DNA of 64,000 bases from Eubacterium sp. AF16-48 (lineage in GTDB: Bacteria > Bacillota > Clostridia > Lachnospirales > Lachnospiraceae): NCBI RefSeq assembly GCF_003479405.1, contig NZ_QUHB01000003.1, forward strand, positions 163,964-227,963. The letters run 5' to 3'. Of the stretch, positions 35,418 to 44,262 are shown piece after piece. How positions within the stretch are numbered: position 1 is the stretch's first letter; each line of letters starts with the position of its first letter. The notes under the pieces are model-generated. The model saw nothing but the letters and a program-made list of their open reading frames with translations. It was not told the origin of the DNA and did not search any database. The translations under genes and the position numbers were made by a program.

Positions 35418-35758
35418 ATGAATGACAAGTTCCCATTAACGCAGGACATCAATAGTGGTGTCTCGGGGCATGTGGAGACAATAGTTGCACTACATCGGAC
35501 CGATATGTAAAAATCCTTGATTTGCGCGAAGGCAACGAGGAGAGTTCCGAAGAAACAACTGGCTGTAAAGCCAGTGTTTATGCGGAATTTGACGACTGCC
35601 CGCGAGTCGGGAAGTTTGTAAAAGTTTTCGACTTCCGGCACTTTGAGAGGTTTTTCAGGTTTGACCAGAGTGATCGAAAAACATACAAAAAGGCAATTTC
35701 AGACGGTGTGAATGTCTCAGTCGTATTGGACTGCGGCTTCGGAAACACATCTAGGTAG
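35418..35758 (+). pseudogene. Frameshifted element-type gene, unknown
   Basis: A first frame (MNDKFPLTQDINSGVSGHVE..., 35418-35510) ends at TAA right after ALHRTD, and the next frame continues without a start as DRYVKILDLREG through an acidic, Phe-rich stretch to TAG 35756-35758. Protein-like composition switches frame near 35498-35507, as expected from a one-base indel. Not recognised; I consider it a broken gene of the decayed integrative element rather than two genes. Confidence 0.45.
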
Positions 35759-35767
35759 GAACAAATC

Positions 35768-35898
35768 GTTCAGAGCAACCTCGAAAACACGATGTGTTTC
35801 CTCGGTGAGGCGTATCCGCCAAATAGATTTCCAGACAAAAGTGTTTGTTCATGCAAGCTTGACTCGCACTTTTGCAGGAAATTTGCTTGGCTCTGAAC
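35768..35898 (+). other. Possible structured RNA or repeat
   Basis: GTTCAGAGC (35768-35776) and its complement GCTCTGAAC (35890-35898) close a 131-base segment that contains AAACAC-GAT-GTGTTT and AAAAGTG...CACTTTT hairpins. No good coding frame. A strong terminator follows 35 bases later. Confidence 0.35.
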
Positions 35899-35932
35899 AA
35901 TATCATATCATTCAACTAAATAACAGAAGCGT

Positions 35933-35984
35933 GAAAGACCGTTCATTTTCAAGAAAAATTGAAAGTGAGCGGTCTTTCTTTATA
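35933..35984 (+). terminator. Strong terminator
   Basis: GAAAGACCGTTCATTTTC pairs with GAAAGTGAGCGGTCTTTC across a short A-rich loop, then TTTAT. Good stem of about 16 pairs. Confidence 0.8.
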
Positions 35985-36052
35985 TCTGAAGTTCATTATA
36001 TCAGATGGACTTCAGGGAAGATGAATTCGATGTATTCGAGAAAGGCGATTTT

Positions 36053-36611
36053 ATGGAGACGATACGGAATGTGGAGATAAATCAGTTGCATGATTTTAAG
36101 AATCATCCGTTTAAGGTAGAGGTAAATACGGAATTATGCGAGCTGATGAAAAGTATTGAGAAAGAAGGAGTGATTGTGCCACTTCTGGTAAGGACAAATC
36201 CCTATGGAGATGGGTATGAGGTGATATCCGGTCACAGGCGAAAGAAAGCTGCTATATGGGCAGGAGAGATTAAGGTTCCGGTTGTGATAAGAGAATTGGA
36301 TGATGATCAGGCAATTGTGGCAATGGTTGATTCTAACCTGCATAGAGAAAATCTTAAACCAAGCGAGAAAGCATTTGCATATAAGATGAAGCTTGATGCC
36401 ATGAAGCACCAGGGAAAGCGGTTACCGGAGGTTTCATCATTATATGATGGTGCAGAAGTGCTGGCGGATAATGAAGCAAATCATGCAACTTCGGCTCAAG
36501 TTGGACCGAAGTGTGACACAGATGGAAATGGCAGAGCGCATTGAATTGGATGGAAAAAGATTGACGGCAGCAGTTAAAAATATTTGTGTTGTAAAAAGCA
36601 ATACATGGTGA
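36053..36611 (+). pseudogene. parB: ParB-like partition protein, N-terminal part, frameshifted
   Basis: Residues from METIRNVEINQLHDF onward match the ParB/Srx nuclease-like N-terminal domain: HPFKVEVN, VPLLVRTNPYGDGYEVISGHRRKKAA, and DSNLHRENLKPSEKAFAYK. After TSAQVGPKCDTD the frame runs out at TGA 36542-36544, while the +1 frame continues as MEMAERIELDGKRLTAAVKN to 36611. The normal helix-turn-helix and dimerisation region is absent. Conjugative elements of the Tn1549/CTn type carry such ParB genes, so this marks a broken element backbone. The start ATG has only a weak AAAGG. Confidence 0.75.
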
Positions 36612-36640
36612 CACACTATAAGAAACAGGAGGTGCATACT

Positions 36641-36940
36641 ATGGCAACAAAAACTGCAAATGTAACAGCACGAATTCAACCGAATATAAAAGAGCAGGCA
36701 GAGGCAATTCTTGACAGACTTGGAATTCCTGTATCTGTATTCATAGATATGACTTACAGACAGGTTATTATGCGTGATGGAGTACCATTTTCACTAGATA
36801 TTCCGGATAAACTTGTTACAAGAGATTCTATAACACAAGCTGAATTTGATACGATGATGCAGACCGGGCTTGCACAGGCAAAAAAGAACGATTCGGTATC
36901 TGTTGATGAGGCTTTTAATCAATTAAAGTCGGAGATATAG
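36641..36940 (+). CDS. relB: RelB/DinJ-family antitoxin
   Basis: 99 residues from ATG 36641, with CAGGAGGTG ten bases before. N-terminal ribbon-helix-helix (VTARIQPNIKEQAEAILDRLGIPVSVFIDMTYRQV) typical of DinJ/RelB; the acidic C-terminus should wrap the toxin. Appears intact although its toxin is broken. Confidence 0.88.
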   Translation: MATKTANVTARIQPNIKEQAEAILDRLGIPVSVFIDMTYRQVIMRDGVPFSLDIPDKLVTRDSITQAEFDTMMQTGLAQAKKNDSVSVDEAFNQLKSEI

Positions 36941-36943
36941 TGC

Positions 36944-37276
36944 ATGAATGAATATGAGGTAAGGGTAACAAGGCTGGCATTAGGGTAGATGAAAGAGATA
37001 GTGCATTATATTTTAAATGATCTAATGGCACCGGACGCAGCAGATAATCTGCTTGATAAGATGAAAGCAGAGATTACTAAGTTGTCGAGTTTTCCAAAAA
37101 AACATGCCTTGATTGATGAAGGGCCATGGAGGACTGAGGGAGTACGCAAGATTGTTGTTAAAAATTTCCTGATTTACTATTGGGTTGATGATGAAAATAA
37201 CAGAGTTCAGGTAACAGCAGTTATTTATAGCAGAAGAGACCAAATCGGGCAGCTAAGTAATATGGATATGGAGTAG
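36944..37276 (+). pseudogene. relE: RelE/ParE-type toxin with in-frame amber codon
   Basis: From ATG 36944 (overlap zone three bases after relB) the frame reads MNEYEVRVTRLALG, then TAG at 36986-36988, then MKEIVHYILNDLMAPDAADN and on to the end with VRKIVVKNFLIYYWVDD and VIYSRRD, which are the toxin core strands. The expected residue at the stop is Gln (CAG to TAG, one transition). Re-initiation at ATG 36989 would give 95 residues without the first beta-strand, likely inactive. Confidence 0.8.
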
Positions 37277-37349
37277 TGGCTTAATCCATAAGGATTACCA
37301 TAAAAGTATATAGTTGCAAATATATAAAACTGAATACGCGCAATGAAAG

Positions 37350-37388
37350 AAGCAGATATGTGGAAATATTCCACGTGTCTGCTTTTTT
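37350..37388 (+). terminator. Intrinsic terminator
   Basis: AAGCAGA...GTGGAA/TTCCAC...TCTGCTT with T6. Ends the relBE unit. Confidence 0.75.
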
Positions 37389-37492
37389 CATGCCCTAAAG
37401 ATAACAACAAGTATCAGATAAGCTTGTTTCATACAGTTATATATCCCACACCTCAGGTGTACCGGCAGGGTATTAGGGGCAGCCGCCACTAA

Positions 37493-37528
37493 CGAGATGG
37501 GTTTTCGTAACACGAAAAACGTATCTCG
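37493..37528 (+). repeat. Composite inverted repeat
   Basis: CGAGAT and ATCTCG flank a perfect TTTTCGT-AAC-ACGAAAA hairpin. It lies in a non-coding stretch before the broken gene at 37535. May be an operator or part of a transfer origin; nothing else supports either. Confidence 0.4.
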
Positions 37529-37534
37529 CCTACT

Positions 37535-38110
37535 ATGTTACAGAAATTTCCAAAGCAGACATTTGGAAAAGAGTTAGGACGACAGGGGTATCATGTCGTC
37601 CTTTCGTGTCCTGTAGGGGAAGGTGATCCGCAGAACATGTATCAGTCCTATCTTCGATTGGAATTTGAACCAGAAACCAACAAGGATAGGGAGACAGATC
37701 CGTTACACCCTGCTATACCGGAATCTCCATAGGAGAAGGAGCGGAAGGATGCAGAATACAAGAAAAGGATAGATGAATTACTTGCTAAGCTCTATGCCGA
37801 TGAGAAAGCTCGCAGGGAAAAAGAACGGAAAGAGATGGAAGCAGAACAGGAGCGAAAACGTAGGCTTGAGGCAGAAAAAAAACACATAGAGCAGGAAAAA
37901 AAACCGCTGGAATACTTTGAGAGAATGCTTCCGTCATATGATGAGTATGAGAGAGAGAAGTATTCGAAGAATTATGAGTCAGAGAGTGAATTATTAGTGC
38001 AGGAATTTAAGTCTGTAACATTACAACAGGATGATATAGATGTTGATATTATTGGACAAGGGAAGCGAATTCTTATTGACAATGTATGGGCACTCTACTA
38101 TAATATTTAG
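37535..38110 (+). pseudogene. Gene with in-frame amber stop, charged coiled-coil protein
   Basis: One frame runs 65 codons (KQTFGKELGRQGYHVVLSCPVG...) to TAG 37730-37732, then continues in the same frame without interruption through a highly charged helical stretch (EKERKDAEYKKRIDELLAKL and many EK/RK repeats) to TAG 38108-38110. The full product would be about 191 residues. It lacks a recognisable ribosome binding site and may also be cut at its 5' end. Family not recognised; similar charged proteins occur in Tn1549-like elements. Confidence 0.55.
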
Positions 38111-38138
38111 TAGAGTGATTAAGATAGGAGTTATAGCT

Positions 38139-38546
38139 ATGAGATTACAGATATATATGTCTCCGATGTTAAGTGAAAGATTATGCAAAGAAGCTTTGGA
38201 TAAACAGATGAAACCATGCGAGCTTGCTGATCAAATATTAAAAGATCATTTTGGAATAAGAGAAGATAAGGAAGATTATCAGAAAGCATTGCACAATTTA
38301 ATTGAAGAGATAGATCAATTCCTTAAAGATGACGAAAAAGTAAAAAAAGTGGGCGGTACATTTACCTTACTTGATTTTGAAAGTTTTCGGAGTATTGGAA
38401 CACCAGCTGTTCGGAGTGCAGTAGGAAGAGGGATTGCTAAATATTTTAAAGAACGTAAAGATGTGGAGTATTGCAGAGATGCAAATGGGGAAATATGTAG
38501 AACAAGATCAAGGCATGCAGCAATATATAAAATTAGGCAAGATTAA
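38139..38546 (+). CDS. Small unknown protein
   Basis: 135 residues from ATG 38139 behind ATAGGAG. N-terminal helix (MLSERLCKEALDKQMKPCEL) looks like a ribbon-helix-helix-type arrangement; C-terminal half (GTPAVRSAVGRGIAKYF, GEICRTRSRHAAIYKI) is basic and may be a winged helix. Possibly DNA-binding. Placed before the WYL/EEP pair. Confidence 0.6.
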   Translation: MRLQIYMSPMLSERLCKEALDKQMKPCELADQILKDHFGIREDKEDYQKALHNLIEEIDQFLKDDEKVKKVGGTFTLLDFESFRSIGTPAVRSAVGRGIAKYFKERKDVEYCRDANGEICRTRSRHAAIYKIRQD

Positions 38547-38590
38547 GATGTATAACCTTATAGCACAAAAAAATAGAAAGGAACGGTTTT

Positions 38591-39820
38591 ATGCCACGAC
38601 CAGAAAAAGAATTTGGAGAACGTAGTAATGATGATATTATACGTGAGATTTTGCGAGAATATGCAAGTAGAGAAAATCCAATAGGAAAAGCAGAGATTAT
38701 CAAACATGTAAAAGCGATGGGATATATAAAGGAAAAAGATAAATCTAAATCTAAAATAGAGCGCAAGGCAATTGAGGGGTTTTTGGATAGAATGGGTGCA
38801 AGAGTCTATGAAACGGAAGAAGAATGCGACGAAATTATAAGAGAATGTCGAGTGACTGAGCGAGAAATAATATTTACTAAAAAAGGGCAGAAAGGAAGGA
38901 CGATTGGATACTGGATGATGGAAACATTATCTGACACGGAATGGATGTTTCTGATGGATTCAGTACTTAATAGCAAAATCTTGACCAAGAAAGAGGCAGA
39001 TAATCTTGCAAATAGGATTACATTTCTGGCTGGCAAGAGATTTTCTGATTTGACGAATTATCGTCACCGTATGGGGAATCAGCCGTATTTTGTTGGAGAT
39101 GATGATATAGATGAAAAAGTTGGTTATATAGAAAGTCGCGTCTTACAGCAAGTTCGGTTAATCAGACAGGCGATTAAGCAGGGGAAAAAGATAAAATTTA
39201 ATCTGTGCGTGTATGATTATGGAAATCAGAAGGTAAGGCTGGTACCATATGGAAGATATGGAAAGGTGCTGCCAGAGACACCGGAGAAGTATAAAGAGGA
39301 TGTACACAGGATTTGTTCACCATTTGATATTATATTTTTTAATGGACGCTACTATATGTTGGGAGCTGATTTGGAAACGGAAAGACGTACAGACTTGAAA
39401 TATAAGCTGTACAGAATTGATTTGATGACAGACGTTACAATTAATCGAGCGAAAGCTGTTACAAAAGAGGAGGTCGGACTTTTAGAATTAAATGATCTAT
39501 TTGAATATAGAATGGAAAATCCGTATATGTTCACAGGTAAGGTTGAGAGAGTAAGAATACGTATAGATGCAGATCAATTCACACAGGTTGTGGATTGGTT
39601 CTCAGATCGCTTTAAGGTTGTAGGATACGATGCGGACGAAAACAAGTATTATGATATAGAACTCAAAGTAAATCTCAATAGTTTTACTTTTTGGATATTG
39701 CAATATAGCGGATGTGTAGAAGTTCTTGACAGAGAGAAAAAAGGCGAGAAATCCTATAGAAATAAGATTAAAGAAACATTGAAAAAAGCATTGGAAAAGT
39801 ATGAGGAGTATGACCAATGA
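38591..39820 (+). CDS. WYL-domain transcriptional regulator
   Basis: 409 residues. N-terminal winged helix (NDDIIREILREYASRENPIGKAEIIKHV), then the WYL domain (KIKFNLCVYDYGNQKVRLVPYG, with RYYMLGAD and LYRIDLM), and a WCX-like C-terminal domain (VRIRIDADQFTQVVDWF). WYL domains bind single-stranded or modified nucleotides and often control defence genes. Its stop overlaps the start of the EEP nuclease (ATGA), so the two are coupled. Ribosome binding site AAAGGAACG. Confidence 0.88.
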   Translation: MPRPEKEFGERSNDDIIREILREYASRENPIGKAEIIKHVKAMGYIKEKDKSKSKIERKAIEGFLDRMGARVYETEEECDEIIRECRVTEREIIFTKKGQKGRTIGYWMMETLSDTEWMFLMDSVLNSKILTKKEADNLANRITFLAGKRFSDLTNYRHRMGNQPYFVGDDDIDEKVGYIESRVLQQVRLIRQAIKQGKKIKFNLCVYDYGNQKVRLVPYGRYGKVLPETPEKYKEDVHRICSPFDIIFFNGRYYMLGADLETERRTDLKYKLYRIDLMTDVTINRAKAVTKEEVGLLELNDLFEYRMENPYMFTGKVERVRIRIDADQFTQVVDWFSDRFKVVGYDADENKYYDIELKVNLNSFTFWILQYSGCVEVLDREKKGEKSYRNKIKETLKKALEKYEEYDQ

Positions 39821-40596
39821 AGATAATAACATGGAATATAAATAGATTTGATGGGGTATGGGACTGGTATGAAAAAAAGAAAGATAAAGACACCAAATAT
39901 CGAGAAAAAATGGCAAAAGCAATCATTGGATATTTGGTTAAATTAATATCAAATGAAGATGATGTGGCAGTATTGCAGGAGTTCCCCTATTATGAGTATA
40001 ATGGTAGTATTCAATGGGGTTGTGATGAGTATAGTAACTGGACATCTTTATTTGAGAAGAATAATCTAACAGTTATAGAACCGTACAAAAAGGGACTAAA
40101 TGTAACAGTAGCTGTGGTTCCTAAGCAGAAAAGTGTATGGAAAAAGACAGATGGTGATGATTGTAAAACATCATTTAAAGATGGGTATTTAAATAAGTAT
40201 ATTGAATTGTTAAAAGAATTTAGAATACTTGGAATTCATCTACCTAGTTCATCTGTATTATTGCCTTTATTGCACGGAATGGGAGAAGCCGATAGACCGG
40301 ACTTAATTTTGGGAGACTTTAATTCAGGAGATTACGTAATCAAGAATAGATGGGATGAAGAACATGAGTGTGAAAGACAACAGTATCGAAAGCTGATTAA
40401 TGTATATGGCTACACGGATATTTCTGGAGGTGGTGTAACAAATCATATAACAGGATCTTCAATAGATCATTTTTTAATAAAAAATACAGTGCTTTTTAGA
40501 TTGAATATAAAAAACGTTTTTATTGATGATAATAAAACATTGTCAACATTGTCCGATCATTATCCAATTATAGTGGAATTGGAAAAGAAGTTTTAG
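39817..40596 (+). CDS. Endonuclease/exonuclease/phosphatase (EEP) family protein
   Basis: 259 residues. Motifs of the EEP fold: ITWNINRFDG (metal site), VAVLQEFPY (catalytic Glu), LGIHLPSS, LILGDFNSGDY (Asp/Asn), and SIDHFLIK...STLSDHYPIIVEL (the SDH end motif). Related enzymes cut nucleic acids or inositol phosphates. Translational coupling with the WYL regulator suggests a regulated nuclease, possibly defensive. Confidence 0.85.
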   Translation: MKIITWNINRFDGVWDWYEKKKDKDTKYREKMAKAIIGYLVKLISNEDDVAVLQEFPYYEYNGSIQWGCDEYSNWTSLFEKNNLTVIEPYKKGLNVTVAVVPKQKSVWKKTDGDDCKTSFKDGYLNKYIELLKEFRILGIHLPSSSVLLPLLHGMGEADRPDLILGDFNSGDYVIKNRWDEEHECERQQYRKLINVYGYTDISGGGVTNHITGSSIDHFLIKNTVLFRLNIKNVFIDDNKTLSTLSDHYPIIVELEKKF

Positions 40597-40622
40597 AGAG
40601 CCATTTCCTTCAAATACAACAG

Positions 40623-40709
40623 ATGCCACTAGTGTATTTGGAACGCTTAACAAAATATGCTACTCAGAATCGGGTATCAGGTGTAAAACGAGAATTGAAA
40701 GAGAGATAA
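40623..40709 (+). pseudogene. Short gene remnant
   Basis: A 28-codon frame MPLVYLERLTKYATQNRVSG... ending KRELKER reads like the C-terminus of a larger protein. There is no ribosome binding site. The rest of the 214-base gap (40597-40810) shows nothing else. Confidence 0.25.
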
Positions 40710-40810
40710 AGTTTTGTTTTTGATATTTCTGAAAGAAACGATTTGAGTAGATTTATAAACCAATTGATATAGTAAAATCTAAAGGTAAAAAACAAAAAGG
40801 GGCAGTTGTT

Positions 40811-41395
40811 TTGGAGTTTATGATAAAGAGAACCAGTATCTGGATGTGGTCAAAAATTACCTTGTATTTAAAACAGCATAATTTGTATTTTGAAACAGAT
40901 CTGATGGAAGGTATACCGAGAATAACGATGGTTTTTAAGAATTGTGACAGATCTCCAGGTTATATTACAGAGGGGTGTATCTGGTTTTATGAGAATTCTA
41001 TGGAAGTAAGAGTTTATTATTCAAAATTGGGTGCAGAAATATGTCAAAAGTCGAAGCATCTGCCTGAATTATACAGATTAATGAATTATATAAATGCCAG
41101 ATTGTGGGTAAGCGTTTCAGATGGTCTGGAAGGTGCATTATATCAGTCTCAATATTTAATATTGCCAAGATTCTATGTTACCGAAGACGAAATGCAAGAT
41201 ATTACAGCAACAATGCTTATTCCATATACGCATTTTGAACTGGATATGTTGGAGATAGAAGATTTTATTACATCAGTGCTCCCCGGCTTGCTAGATGATT
41301 TAAGTATTCCAGTGTTTCTTTTGCTTGAAGGCAGGATAACCGCAGAAGAAGCTATAGATATGGTGAGGTCCTCGGGTGACCGAGGGTATATTTGA
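40811..41395 (+). CDS. Unknown protein, possibly YbjN-like
   Basis: 194 residues from TTG 40811, with AAAAAGGGG eight bases before it; an ATG at 40820 is the alternative. Alpha/beta sequence (YFETDLMEGIPRITMVF, CIWFYENSMEVRVYY, LYRLMNYINARLW) reminiscent of the YbjN/CesT-like chaperone fold. Role unknown. First of a run of single-copy small unknown genes. Confidence 0.6.
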   Translation: MEFMIKRTSIWMWSKITLYLKQHNLYFETDLMEGIPRITMVFKNCDRSPGYITEGCIWFYENSMEVRVYYSKLGAEICQKSKHLPELYRLMNYINARLWVSVSDGLEGALYQSQYLILPRFYVTEDEMQDITATMLIPYTHFELDMLEIEDFITSVLPGLLDDLSIPVFLLLEGRITAEEAIDMVRSSGDRGYI

Positions 41396-41464
41396 GAGTT
41401 CAATTTTAAAAGACGTTTCTGTTTTTGGTTTTAGTCGGATTGGTGACAGAGGAAGGTGAAAGAA

Positions 41465-41884
41465 ATGGAACAAAAATTTAGTTCAGATTTAGAAATACCC
41501 AAATATCTCAAACGGAAAGAAAATGATATATCTAAAGCAAATAAGAAGTCAAAACACAGGCATCAATATGAAGAATGTCTAATTAGATATAAATGGAATT
41601 GGGAAGAAAATAAAATTCATACATCACTTAACAGCTATTGTATTATCTGTGGGAAAATCAATGATAAAATGAAAAATTCTATTGTAGTAGATTATATGCA
41701 AAAAATAGATACACCAGTGGGAAAACGTTATATACAGATTTCAGAGGATGTATTATATCAGACATATCGTGGAAAATTACCAGTATTTTTTGTAGAAGAC
41801 ATATATAAAGATAAATTTGTAAATTTACATAACACGAATAGCGTTAAAAGAGATGAAGAAAACATAGAGGTGAAGAACGTATGA
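41465..41884 (+). CDS. Unknown zinc-site protein
   Basis: 139 residues from ATG 41465 (AAGGTG before; GTG 41456 alternative). Contains KHRHQYEECLIRYKW and SYCIICGKI, which suggest a His/Cys metal site. Its stop overlaps the next ATG (ATGA). Not recognised. Confidence 0.6.
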   Translation: MEQKFSSDLEIPKYLKRKENDISKANKKSKHRHQYEECLIRYKWNWEENKIHTSLNSYCIICGKINDKMKNSIVVDYMQKIDTPVGKRYIQISEDVLYQTYRGKLPVFFVEDIYKDKFVNLHNTNSVKRDEENIEVKNV

Positions 41885-42556
41885 AATGTGAAAATGTAGG
41901 TTTAAAATCAATATTGGCACCAAAATTCAGTAAACAGAATAAAAACTGTACCTTGTGAAATTACCATGTATCAGGCACTTGACTTTCTTTTGGAAGCAAG
42001 AATAAGGGATTTCGTGAATTTAACTAACAGATTCGTAGACACATCAAACTTATGGATTTACAACTACTACAATAGTGAAACGAAATCATTTCACTTCGAT
42101 TTCAAGGAGAGAATTGTTCCGGACAAAAATATTTGCAAGAGTGCTATATATGATCAGGCATTTATTGATGAGCTTATTAATATTGAAGAACATGAAAATG
42201 CATCTGTCTTCAAGGGAAATATGGTTCATTATGTGGTATGCGGTCATAGTATTGAGGCTGTAAAAGATATGACGGAAACACTTATGCAGAGCTTAATAAG
42301 GGCAAAGCGTATAAGTAGCCGACGCATGGAAGTAATCAGCGAGATAGAACCTGATGTGTATCTTGTACAAAATCATCTTAACGACATAATTGAGGGGAAT
42401 TACGGAGGAGTGGTAGTTCTTGATCTTACAGAAAAGTTTGGTTGTGATCCGGTAGATTATACTTTGACTAGCAAATATATAGTGAATCTTCTAAAAGAGT
42501 ATAGAAATAAATGTCTTTTTGTTTTTACATACTCCTATAATTATTTGGAGGTCTAG
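41881..42556 (+). pseudogene. Frameshifted and shortened gene, AAA+-like N-terminal region
   Basis: ATG 41881 opens MKCENVGLKSILAPKFSKQN but stops at TGA after KNCTL. Skipping one A in the A5 run near 41941-41945 joins it to TVPCEITMYQALDFLLEARIRDF in the frame of the long following stretch. The product has VVVLDLTEKFGCDPVDYTLTSKYI and LFVFTYSY, reminiscent of a Walker-B-like strand region in SpoVK-type AAA+ proteins, but it ends there, before the rest of an ATPase. I read it as a broken gene. Confidence 0.5.
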
Positions 42557-42557
42557 A

Positions 42558-43598
42558 ATGGAAAAGGATTTTATTGATGAGTTTATCACATCGAAAGATA
42601 CAAGAGCTTATCTACATAGTATTCACCACGAATTTACAGATATAGAAAAGGCTACAATAGTTGCAAATCACATTATGATTTCATATGAGGAAAAGGTAAA
42701 GTGGTTAAAACAGTTTATGGACGAAATAACTGATGATGTATTAAGGAATAGGATATTAAAGGCGATATCACAGATTAGGGAAGACAAGCAATATTACAAT
42801 GAGAGAAATATTGCATCAGGAAATATATCGTACAGTGAATCATTGTCTGACTTCATATTTATACCACACAACTTCCGGCATGGTGACATTGTAAGAAGTC
42901 TCTATGGTAACTGGAACACAACTATGTTTAACGAGAAGATAGGAATAATCTTAGGTTATTTTGACGATGATTATGAGCTTTATAAAAATCTCAGAGGAGA
43001 TTATTCTGATGTTCAGGTTTGCGTAGATATTAAGTTTGATGGAGTAGCATATCAGGGAGAGTTTGAACATGAGCATATTAATCCGATATATATTGAGCGT
43101 ATGTCCTTGAACGAAAAAGATGAGAGAATTGCATATCTTAAATATCTCACGAATTTATACAGTAAAAATAGTCATAGGATTAATGCTGATAACAAACCTG
43201 AATATGCAGGTGGTTCAGATGATTTATTAGAGCAGAGATATCTTAGTGAATATATCCCGGTTTATGATGATACTTCTGGTATTTGGTGTGTGCAGATGGG
43301 ATATGGTTTTGAAAGAGGAGCTGTTGATTATATTGCGGCGGAGTTCTCTGGAACAGGGTTAATATATCATTTCGTGCGTAATGGTCAGTTGGATCATGCC
43401 CATGGATTTGATAGTGTGTTGGAAGAAGTTTTGCAGGATCCAGAAAATGTAGATATTGTCACAGACTATGGTGAATATTCACAGCAGGAAATAAATATGG
43501 TTAGTGGGATAAAGAGAGCTGTGATGTTTGTACAATCACACCGCAGACCTATGACCAGTGCAGAACTACGTGAAAATAGTATAGAGATAAAAAAATAA
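42558..43598 (+). CDS. Unknown protein
   Basis: 346 residues from ATG 42558 (TTGGAGG eight bases before). N-terminal 85 residues helical; then a domain with NFRHGDIVRSLYGN and KIGIILGYFDDD that looks like a small beta barrel; C-terminal helical segment. No motif of known function. Part of the small-gene cargo run. Confidence 0.6.
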   Translation: MEKDFIDEFITSKDTRAYLHSIHHEFTDIEKATIVANHIMISYEEKVKWLKQFMDEITDDVLRNRILKAISQIREDKQYYNERNIASGNISYSESLSDFIFIPHNFRHGDIVRSLYGNWNTTMFNEKIGIILGYFDDDYELYKNLRGDYSDVQVCVDIKFDGVAYQGEFEHEHINPIYIERMSLNEKDERIAYLKYLTNLYSKNSHRINADNKPEYAGGSDDLLEQRYLSEYIPVYDDTSGIWCVQMGYGFERGAVDYIAAEFSGTGLIYHFVRNGQLDHAHGFDSVLEEVLQDPENVDIVTDYGEYSQQEINMVSGIKRAVMFVQSHRRPMTSAELRENSIEIKK

Positions 43599-43612
43599 AG
43601 GAGAAGATAATT

Positions 43613-44182
43613 TTGGATATATATGAGGCATTTGCTGTATCAAATAAGCCAGGAGAAATAACATTAACAGGATTTCATTTCATAAAAGATGTGCTTCCAC
43701 ATAATTTTGAGGTTTGCTTAATTATAGAGAAGAATGGCCACCTATCTGCTGGTTGTTGGGACACCGGATTATGGAGCACTGAAAATGGAAAGGCGGGAAG
43801 CTTCAGGCAAAGCCGAGGAGGAGTAATTGAACTTGATAATGTACTGGCATGGTTACCTATAGAAGAAACAACAATAAACATAAAAGAATTATGGTGGAAT
43901 CCTGAGTATCGTCTCATATCTATTTTTTTGAATTGTGTTATGGTGTTTGCAAAAGATGCTGATAAATATCTAACTATCGAATATTACGGTGGAAATGAAA
44001 AGAAAATCATCTTTCACATGGATGTAACGACGGGCAACATATTAGAGATTGATGAAAATGGCAGAGGCGAAATATACTATCTCCAATCTACAATGAGAGC
44101 ATGGTATGATGATTTGAAGGAAAAACTTTTGGAAGGCTATTATAGTGGCAGATATACTGTTTTGCCAAAGTGGGAGGAATAG
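43613..44182 (+). CDS. Unknown protein
   Basis: 189 residues from TTG 43613, with AAAGGAG nine bases before it and no in-frame ATG nearby. Beta-rich, Trp-rich (GCWDTGLWSTENGKAGSF, IKELWWNPEYRLISIF). Similar in look to single-domain immunity proteins, but no family can be named. Confidence 0.6.
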   Translation: MDIYEAFAVSNKPGEITLTGFHFIKDVLPHNFEVCLIIEKNGHLSAGCWDTGLWSTENGKAGSFRQSRGGVIELDNVLAWLPIEETTINIKELWWNPEYRLISIFLNCVMVFAKDADKYLTIEYYGGNEKKIIFHMDVTTGNILEIDENGRGEIYYLQSTMRAWYDDLKEKLLEGYYSGRYTVLPKWEE

Positions 44183-44187
44183 CACTT

Positions 44188-44262
44188 ATGAATTATGAAC
44201 CAAGGACATTAGAAGAGATTGTCGTTGGGAGTGAAAGATTTAACAATGAGCAGAAGTTATAA
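44188..44262 (+). other. 24-codon overlapping frame
   Basis: ATG 44188 opens MNYEPRTLEEIVVGSERFNN and ends at TAA 44260-44262, overlapping the start of the next gene by 17 bases. GGGAGG lies 12 bases before. Might be a leader peptide that couples translation or a remnant. Confidence 0.3.

Noticed and set aside
35303..35641. 112-codon minus-strand frame.
   Set aside because: It spans the end of an intact plus-strand gene and the frameshifted remnant and has no ribosome binding site.
36986..38110. Two in-frame TAG codons at likely Gln positions (36986 and 37730), suggesting TAG recoding.
   Set aside because: TAG is used as a normal stop in other genes of the window (for example at 1566 and 25795), other broken genes carry TAA or frameshifts, and no suppressor tRNA is visible. 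Decay explains all of them.
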